A stretch of 64,000 bases of DNA. It comes from Siphonodentalium dalli. Its lineage: Eukaryota; Mollusca; Scaphopoda; Gadilida; Siphonodentaliidae. Numbering within the stretch: the stretch's first letter is position 1; every line of letters starts with the position of its first letter. The notes under the pieces were generated by a model. It was given only the letters and a program-made list of their open reading frames with translations. It did no database searches and was not told where the DNA came from. The position numbers and the translations under genes were made by a program. Below, in pieces: positions 56,055 to 64,000 of the stretch. The stretch spans positions 44,162,989 through 44,226,988 of the forward strand of contig CP136064.1 in assembly GCA_032622095.1 (NCBI GenBank), read 5' to 3'.

Positions 56055-56222
56055 CGGATAACGCTGTGGTGTTTTGTGATTTCGGAAAGGTACAGGGCGG
56101 ATATATGTATTGTGGCAAATTTAGTTAATGGGCGACGGCGGAGCCGGAACCCATTAACGGGTATTTGCCACAGTATATTCGCCTTTACCTTTCCGTAATC
56201 ACAAAGCACCACAATGTTATCC
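56055..56222. repeat. S foldback palindrome
   Basis: GGATAACGCTGTGGTGTTTT pairs with 'aaagcaccacaatgttatcc'. The tip is 'ggcgacggcggagccgg'. A half-arm relic ('cggtgtggtgtttggtgatt') is at 56651-56690. Confidence 0.85.
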
Positions 56223-57883
56223 CCATTCTAATTCTCTTCGAACTTAAAACGTTATTTCGACACACACATGCCTTGTAATTATCGATGAAATGTGCAGACA
56301 TAGAAAACACTCAGCCAATTCACGACTTTATGTTTTTAATTTAATGCGCTGGATAAATATAGTCCCTCAATTAGTCGCTCTTATCGTTAAAAATGCTGAT
56401 AAAGATGAAAAATTGCCACCTCGAATAGAAATAAATATGCACAACAATTAGGTTCTGCATGTACCTGGCGTCTTTTTCAGATGTTTACCACTTACAAATT
56501 GCGGTTTTGATTTTACCGCGAACTTGAAGTTGAATTGAAACAATGGAAAAAAATTTACGCATTGAGATGTATTTCATGCCGTATCTGTCACGGGTTCATG
56601 TCAAGAAATTTGGTCAAATGATATCGAGACAATGATATTGCTGGGACAATACGGTGTGGTGTTTGGTGATTTCTGAAAGTATACGTATACAGGGCGATTG
56701 TACTGACTCAAATTTCGACAAAAGCGACGCCGTTTGTTTGTTTATATAACAACGAGCTAGTAAGGAAGTCAGTATAGACCGGGCGCCAACTCTATGCATC
56801 TAATCAGAAAGTCGTCGGCATGCACTGGTAAGGGTGACGTCAATGAGAAAACGGAATAGTGAGCGAATTTGGGTTGGACATGGACGAGATTATGAATTCA
56901 GCTGACGTCAATATTGGCACGTAGGGGTATCTAACATTGAAGCGGTGAACCGGACTAAACTTTGCGACAGTTATCGATAATTAACCGCCCGCAAACATGT
57001 GATGTTTCAGTGGGTATATTGGCATATGGCATAAGTGCATTATAGAATCATTATTAATAGTTATTCAGTAACGAAATTTCGCACATTGAAACCATTGTTA
57101 TGTATACATAACTGTTGCAGTGATATGTCAACACACATCGCTAATCGGGTTGCATGAAAGTTCAAATATCATAGTCTGAATGTGATTTTCAGAATATTTT
57201 GCAATGCTTTGACCTTTTCCAATGTTTACCGTTAAACTGTGATATCATATTCGACTAACTGTACTTTTATCAGCAATTGCACGGTAACAGTATTATTTAC
57301 ATAACAATGGTTTTGACATGCGCATTCGGATTATTATTGATGGTAGTTGTTTTGTAGTCTTTTATGTTATTTCACATCAACCCACTTCGATGGTTATGAG
57401 TCCCATTAAGGCATTATTCCATGAACTATTGACTCCGGTCGCTCCGTTGGTACATTACGTCTCAGACTAATACAAGTAATATAGCGACAGCGGACTTGGT
57501 TTGAATCCAGATAAGTGGGGATTTGTAATCCACGCAAAGGGATGATAACATAAGTTGTAATTCTGCGGACGTGCATGTGTCTGTATGTGATTGCTACGCG
57601 TCCAGTGATTGGCGGTGAATTAGCCCTCTGTGCGGTCTTTCCTCCACTCACATGACGTCCAAGGTCGTGATATGGGTTATCGGCTGAAACGACAATGAAC
57701 TCCTATGAACTAACCGACTATCATCCCGGGTAGTCTAAATAATCAGGAAAAATGTTCAAGGCATATCTAAGTATAACAGAAATGGAAACAACAACACAAA
57801 AAATATGGATCTTGTTTTGAATGCATGCATTTTATCCCAAACAACGAGTGAAACATGGATGCAGTCATACATTCTTGGAACAA
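56223..57883. other. unassigned sequence
   Basis: No supported gene apart from the S relic near 56651. Confidence 0.35.
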
Positions 57884-58340
57884 ATGTGTTTAAATTCTAC
57901 AAAATATGTTTTTAATTTGATCTGAAACAAAATTGTGTAGAAATGACACATGACATATGCGTGGGTGGAATTTTCTCAACATTGAATATCAGTGAATGTG
58001 AGTATATTATAGTTAGTAGATGAGATAGGTTCTATTTGAGACACAAACCTCGAAAAGCTATACCATATTATAAATCTTGCAGCAGCAGCTTTAAAACTTT
58101 GTGCTACACAATTTTGTGCTATTCAGTTTTGACATAAACTGCTGCCAATTTTTTTTCAGTCGTAGCCTTTGTGAGTTTTGTGTCTCCAATATAGCACATC
58201 TCATCTAGTAACTATGATACACTCACTATTCACTCATATTCGATGTTGAGGAAATTCCACCAATGTGTCATTTCTACACAATTTTATTTAAGATCAAATT
58301 TAAAACATATTGTGTAGAATATATACACATTTGTTCTAAG
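57884..58340. mobile_element. O element with long inverted arms
   Basis: 'cttggaacaaatgtg' and 'cacatttgttctaag' are the ends. Arms of about 190 bp pair through 'attgtgtagaaatgacacat' and 'gtggaattttctcaacattg'. It resembles N in its TGTGTAG motifs. Confidence 0.82.
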
Positions 58341-58597
58341 AGTTGAGCGGTTTATACCACGTGAAGCTCGATCACCGGGTTATCTGTGGTCGTTGATCGA
58401 ACATACCTCACCAAGGTAGAATATCCAACCAAGGACATTTGTGAACCGATTGAAATGTAGCGAAGATCACTGATACCCTCGCCTCGAGCCACTACAAAAT
58501 AGCCTGGTCCTTTGAATAGTTTATCTGGTGAATGTGACTGCTAAAAGGCTTGAAATGCTAGATGTTCAATCCAAACATATACACACATCATGATAGT

Positions 58598-58660
58598 TTA
58601 ACCCTTTTCACACTGAACACTCATTGGTGACTTCAACTTCAACTTTTTATTCAGTCTTAT
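58598..58660 (-). mobile_element. D element terminal fragment
   Basis: TTAACCCTTTTCACACTGAA and 'acactcattggtgac' recall the D terminus; the remainder is missing. Confidence 0.45.
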
Positions 58661-59257
58661 AACATTTTACATTGTATAGACTGTATATATTCATAACATA
58701 TTTACAATAATAAATGAGTCACGTGATATACAGGACAAATCTGTCCTAATTTGGAAAAACATTCCAAGAAGGCCACCGAGGGCACAAACCCGGTCCGCCA
58801 ACGGTAATGTTCAGGAACTATCACCATCAGAGGGCCGGGTTCCTGCCCTCCGCCGCCTTCCATGAACTGTGATTCCATGGTGCAATCACTGCACAGAATC
58901 ACCCCCCCCCCACAATATATAACACAAAGATCAAAATCAAATTATTAATTAATATGTAGTACAACGTGTGGCACTTTTATGGGGATATATAACACAGATG
59001 TCACATACATACATACACATACATACATATGTACATGTACGCATGTGGGTCAGTACGTTCATCGTGCTTCGAGACGATTTCTTTTATGTTGGTTATTATG
59101 TAATTCGCTCGTAAGTTTGTTCACAATGAGGAAAATTTGACATGGAATTACCTTTTCAATATGTGCGCGTGTTCTCTGAGGGGATGGAGATAGAACAGAT
59201 AGTGTCGGTAAGAACGTTATTGTTCATAAACAATCTTGCATAGGCACCTTTTTGTTA
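58661..59257. other. unassigned sequence
   Basis: Has a C run (58903-58911) and CATA-type simple sequence (59005-59030). No gene. Confidence 0.35.
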
Positions 59258-59334
59258 GATCATGCCATGAATCTCAACCCCAGCTGTCAGCTGGAGTAAG
59301 CTGTCCGCGGGAGCAGAGGTTCATGGCATGATCT
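59258..59334. repeat. short hairpin AGATCATGCCATGAA
   Basis: The outer 15-bp stem is perfect; inside it is CAGCTGTCAGCTG and a less paired part. Confidence 0.75.
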
Positions 59335-59344
59335 ACATTTTAGT

Positions 59345-60505
59345 TAGCAGTCAGTGGATTTTGAATTTTCTCCCTTTGACTGCACATATAAACATCACCA
59401 GGCTGATCTGTAGACTAAATACATTTAGTCTCCATATCCCCTGGTGGTCCATATGCAGTCATTGGTTCAAATTCAGCCTACATTGATATATGCTTTTATA
59501 TGACACACTCCAGGACAAGTGCATAAGTACAGTACATGTGCATGTCATATTGAAATATATCTTTAATATTAACCCAGTAAGTGGGGAAGCTTTTGGCAAA
59601 TTTGAGATATGATTTCATGTGTATTATAACACACATGTCATGTAGAATGATCATTTTCTTGGTAAGATGTCGCTACTGTGATATAACATAAGCTAGAGAC
59701 TTATTTTGTATCCATTTGTTTCTCTAATAACACTACTTGTCAGTTATATAATAGTACTTTTCCAAATTCAAGTAAATAAATAGATATCATTTTACCATAC
59801 ACTTATTTCAAGTCAAATGTCTGACCTACTGATGCAAAGTTTCAATTTTACTATCACATGTACTGTATATTGGTATCCAGTTGACATGTTGTGTTAGCTC
59901 CCTTTGACTGCACATGGGAACAGTTCCAGGCTGACATGGTCACCATACATAACTATATTTGACTCGAAGTCATACATTAAGTCTCCGTGTCCCCTGTCTG
60001 GTCCATATGCAGTCATCGGTCTAAATTGGACATAACTTGTGCTATACATTTATGCACAACTGTAATACAGAAGTTGGTGTCATCTCTGAAAAAACTTACA
60101 AATGTAGCTTCCATGTGATATCGCTGCTGTGATACTAGTAATATAGACTAGAGACTTATTTTGTATCCATTTGTTTCTCTGATAATACTACTTGTTAGTT
60201 ATGTAATAGTACTTTTCCAAATTCAGGTAAATAAATAGATATTATTTTACCATACACTAATTTTCAAGCCAAATATCTGGCCTACTGATACAAAATTTCA
60301 ATTTTACCATCACATAATACAGTGTACATGTATATTGGTAACATATTGCCATATGTTGTGTTACCTCCCTTTGACTGCAGATGGGAACAGTTCCAGGCTG
60401 ACATGGGCACTATATATAACTTTATTTGACTCAAAGTCATACATCAAGTCTCCGTGTCCCCTGGTTGGTCCATATGCAGTTATCGGTTTAAATTGGGCAT
60501 AACTG
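59345..60505 (+). repeat. U repeat: three units with TTTGACTGCA...TGCAGTCA foldback
   Basis: Blocks at 59368-59475, 59898-60020 and 60364-60495 each run from 'ctccctttgactgca' to 'ggtccatatgcagt'. The inner 'cttattttgtatccatttgt' block appears twice (about 59700 and 60150). Confidence 0.8.
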
Positions 60506-60589
60506 TATATAATAACATATCATGTTTAGGAGATCAAATGGTTGATTTCGTGCTACAGGTTATTTCATATATATATTGCAGGGAGGAGG

Positions 60590-61070
60590 AGGGCCTATAA
60601 CAACCGCATCAGGCCACAAAATTTCATAAAATTTCATCCCTCAATAATATGGAGGGAGATTTTAATTTCTACACTATTGTGAAACAGAGATTGGTGTCAT
60701 CTCTGGAAAAAATTTACAACTTCAAGTCTTCAACTTCAACTTCCACTTTTAACAATATAAGCAAAATATCATATATTGTATATCCACCATCAGTGTCTCT
60801 ACTGACACTGCTTCTCTGGTATAACGAACAATCTAACAACCGCATCTTGCCACAAATTCACATCTCTCAACAATAGAGAGGGGTAGTTTCATTTATGCAC
60901 TACTGTGTTACAGAAGTTGGTGTCATCTCTGAAAAAACTTACAAATGTATCTTCCATTTGCAACGTTTGAGCAAAATTCATATATTGTGTATCCACCATC
61001 AGAGTCCACCGACACTGCTTGTCAGTGACAAGCAGTGTCAGTAGACACTGATGGTGGATACCATATACTG
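60590..61070 (+). repeat. V repeat: two tandem units plus hairpin
   Basis: 'ttggtgtcatctctg' and 'tatccaccatcag' recur 240-250 bp apart. The end (61007-61062) folds back through GACACTGCTTGTCA / TGACAAGCAGTGTC. Confidence 0.8.
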
Positions 61071-61540
61071 GTACTTGTCAAACTCCAAATTAACGGTCAT
61101 ATATTACCATATCCTCAGCTTCATTCCAAGTTTAACTATCATATATTACCATATCCTCAAATTCACTCCAAGTTTCCTAATAGTATAAGATTTAAATAAG
61201 TCTATGACATGCTCTAATATAGCTGCGAAATATTAGCATACATGTATATTTAGATACATGTATATTTCATAATAATAAGAATCAACATAATACAGTAATT
61301 TGTGCATATAACTCGTGAGTATCATATATGATAAGAGATACATACAGGAACATATGTCTATGGATATACATGTGCATGTGCAACAAAGTTCTATCTTTAA
61401 ATATATTATAACATATATTGATGCATAATTAAATTAGGTATCACTCTTAGGTCAGATGTTGGTGGATGAGGATGAGCACCAGTTTTCTTAATGGTGAATT
61501 CAGTATTGTACTATTTACTATTCTCGGTGCCACAGCCTGC

Positions 61541-62287
61541 CTAATCATTGTATGTTACCTTTATCTGTCTGATGAATTTGCATAAATTTTTGAGAGTTTC
61601 AATATCTTGGTTAAACAATTCTCTTAATTTGTAGACACTAGGCCTTTGATAAAAGTACTCATTTATGTACTTTTTCCTAATCAGGTTAAATTTAGTACAT
61701 TTAAGGAGAACATGGTACTCATCCCCAATCCCCATTCCACAGAAGGAGCATAATCTGTCCCCAATACTTTTATCTTCCCAATCACCTGTTTCAATAGGCA
61801 ATCTGTGGTTTCTGGTTCGAAATCTGACTAAGCATTGTGTCTCATAAGCTGAAAGATATTTGAGAAAGGGTTCCATTTTATAGTCCATTTTTATGGCTCT
61901 GTACATTTGATATTTATTAGAGGATTCTAGGGTATTTTTCCAACCTTGGATATAAATATCTTTTAATCTTTGTTTAGTAGTTTCCCTAAACCATTTTTCA
62001 CCACATATGTTCTGAGTTTGCCAAATAAATGATAATCCTAACCTGTTTAATAGGTTTTTGATATGATTCATCCATTTAAGACATCTTATACCAGTTTGTT
62101 TATGGAACATTGCTGTATATATAGTTCGGGATATTTTACCTGGTTCACCAGTGATCAATTTTGCCCAAAAACAAAGCATACGGTGTTTAATTATGTCAGA
62201 CACCGGAGTTAACGCTACCTCATCATAAACCATAGCGGTAGGGGTTGTCTTTTTGAGTCCCAGTATAAATTTCAAAAACCAAAGCAA
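61541..62287 (-). pseudogene. non-LTR retrotransposon reverse-transcriptase C-terminal fragment
   Basis: The intact 248-codon frame on the minus strand covers the region after the polymerase palm. It has a linker of the 'MVYDEVALTPVSDIIKHRM' type, then RFRTRNHRLPIETGDW and a CSFCG...DEYHVLLKCTKF zinc-binding segment near the stop, with the C-x2-C and H/C spacing of LINE C-termini (CR1/Jockey-like clades; exact clade uncertain). The catalytic FxDD part and the endonuclease are absent. The 5' side abuts D-type sequence at 62288. About 450 bp of probable 3' UTR lies at 61080-61540. Confidence 0.85.
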
Positions 62288-62400
62288 TCCTTTGGGAAAT
62301 GTTCAGATAATTAATTCAACAAAAAACGGCCCTGAACATTTCACCCTTAATACTCATTCTGTACTTGTATTACCCGTCGTCTGCTTGGCTCGCGTATTTT
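62288..62400 (-). mobile_element. D element relic
   Basis: GGGAAATGTTCAGATAATTA, 'ttcaacaaaaaacgg' and 'tactcattctgtacttgta' are D phrases; the termini are lost and it meets the LINE fragment. Confidence 0.5.
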
Positions 62401-62555
62401 AAACTCATAATGTGCATGCGCCCGAATGTCGAACCTATATATTTGAAACTGCTGTATGACAAGTATATAACGTATATAATAGAGTACGATATTCGCAGCA
62501 AGTATCTGGTTCATGTGGAACAAGGGAAGGACAGAAGACATGATTTCATCAAGAC

Positions 62556-63168
62556 TGACCGAATGCACACTACTCACGTTAAAATTAAAGTAACCAGGTA
62601 CCGAAACATCGAGACTGACCGAATGCACACTACTCACGTTACATCGAGACTGACCGAATGCACACTACTCATGTTAAAATTAAAGTAACCAGGTAACACG
62701 ATTTCATCGAGACTGACCGAATGCACACTACTCATGTTAAAATTAAAGTAACCAGGTACCGAAACATCGAGACTGACCGAATGCACACTACTCACGTTAA
62801 AATTAAAGTAACCAGGTACCGAAACATCGAGACTGACCGAATGCACACTACTCACGTTAAAATTAAAGTAACCAGGTAACACGTTTTCATCGAGACTGAC
62901 CGAATGCACACTACTCACGTTAAAATTAAAGTAACCAGGTACCGAAACATCGAGACTGACCGAATGCACACTACTCACGTTAAAATTAAAGTAACCAGGT
63001 AACACGATTTCATCGAGACTGACCGAATGCACACTACTCACGTTAAAATTAAAGTAACCAGGTACCGAAACATCGAGACTGACCGAATGCACACTACTCA
63101 CGTTACATCGAGACTGACCGAATGCACACTACTCATGTTAAAATTAAAGTAACCAGGTACCGAAACGT
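62556..63168 (+). repeat. 60-bp tandem array
   Basis: About ten units contain CGAGACTGACCGAATGCACA and 'ttaaaattaaagtaaccagg'. Two spacer types alternate ('taccgaaacat' and 'taacacgatttcat'), and two units lack the spacer. Since 60 is a multiple of three, the minus strand reads through as a 20-residue repeat; I do not treat it as a gene. Confidence 0.93.
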
Positions 63169-64000
63169 CTCTGACGAGGTGTCGTAAAACAATAAATACA
63201 GTGTCGGAACGCCCAAGTGCCGAAAACCCAGATGCCGATATGTCTCATAGTGTAAACATATTTTTTTTTATTTCCAATTCCAAACAAATAACATAATATA
63301 CTCCCGAAACCACATATGAAATAACAGATTGCTTTATATTTGTTAAAGACCAGAAGTGTACCTGATGAGCTGCTGTGGCCAAACATTTTTTTATAGGACC
63401 AACTTTCGGTACAAAAATATGATTTCGGAACGGACTTAGTAAACATTTTCCAAACAATTGATTCCTTCTGTGTTATCAAGCTAGTACGATAAGTCAAAAA
63501 ATAAACACTCAAAAAATAAACACTCAAATACAGTAAATATGACATGTTTACATAGCTCCACATGTCAACACCACTTTAGAAACAGGGCCCGTTAACCAAC
63601 AAACCATTTAACTTATGGATGGTTGATTGTATACCTGTATGTGGGATGGCCCACGTTTTTGTCTGCTATCACGATAACAAATTGTATGCATGGGACCTTT
63701 GTACACAATCCTAGCCGATGTACCCTATATACACAACTGTTATATACTCTATATAAAGAGCGTTTACTATATCATATGTATAGGTTTGTAATTTAATTAC
63801 TTACTGACAACAGCCCTATATATCATGACAAATATAAAATAGACAAGTTGTCGTGTGATATATAGATACTTACTACATGTATAGCCAAAGCTACTGCATT
63901 ACATAAAGAGTGGTTTATCTATGATTTATTTTTATACGGGATTTATGGGTACCGGTAATCAGACAACGGGACCTCCCTTGATCAAGGAAACGAAATAACC
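63169..64000. other. unassigned sequence at window end
   Basis: A minus-strand frame of 139 codons (63144-63563) begins in the tandem-array flank and shows no domain. An AAAGAGCGTTTA motif is at about 63755. Confidence 0.35.

Noticed and set aside
62634-63101. 155-codon minus-strand repeat protein
   Set aside because: 60-bp satellite units are a multiple of three, so open frames are expected. I keep it only as a finding to check.
63144-63563. 139-codon minus-strand frame with hydrophobic segments
   Set aside because: It starts in the flank of the tandem array, has a low-complexity AT-driven composition and no domain.

Overview
The window is animal (metazoan) nuclear DNA. It is AT-rich and intron-bearing, and most of it consists of short non-autonomous mobile elements, foldback palindromes and tandem arrays. 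I see no bacterial operons, CRISPR array or virus. Several dispersed repeats resemble ones common in marine invertebrates: CGTCCGTCCG-headed repeats and blocks reading 'gagttatggccctt'. I infer a lophotrochozoan (mollusc-like) or possibly an ambulacrarian genome, and cannot name the species.

The one gene I can support is a chordin-like (CHRDL1/2-type) secreted BMP antagonist on the + strand. Ten coding exons between 31444 and 50566 join without a frame break into about 419 residues. They encode three von Willebrand factor type C (VWC) domains with ten cysteines each, an extremely Lys/Arg-rich segment, and the CHRDL-specific C-terminal domain ending in a stop. Every VWC domain is split by a phase-0 intron at the same place and bounded by phase-1 introns. 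The signal-peptide exon was not found.

Mobile element families, with names used only here. A: about 435-465 bp, TGTGACCC termini, TA target duplication, six copies. B: TTAACCCTTTACCCAACA termini, TTAA target, four copies. C: TTAACCCTTTCATGAC-like termini, five copies. D: TTAACCCTTTCTATAC-like termini, several copies. E and E': TTAAAGGCACG termini. F: TTAAACGGACAC / TTAAAGCCAC termini. H to X: palindromic or long-inverted-repeat elements. J, K, Y, L, M: older dispersed repeats. A, B and C share one internal hairpin core although their termini and target sites differ.

Layout: 1-13.5 kb, A/B/E/F elements, foldbacks and a 48-bp minisatellite. 13.6-20 kb, E elements, a 41-bp satellite with a 286-bp higher-order period, and a 290-bp palindrome. 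20-31 kb, mostly unassigned sequence with C/D/E/F elements and two long-inverted-repeat elements. 31.4-50.6 kb, the CHRDL gene, its introns filled with A, B, C, D, J, K and foldback elements. 51-64 kb, K/H/D elements, repeats, a LINE reverse-transcriptase C-terminal fragment on the minus strand (61541-62287), and a 60-bp tandem array.

Nested insertions give a relative order: A is younger than E, D is younger than K, and H is younger than K. Three elements sit 13-41 bp downstream of CHRDL splice donors.
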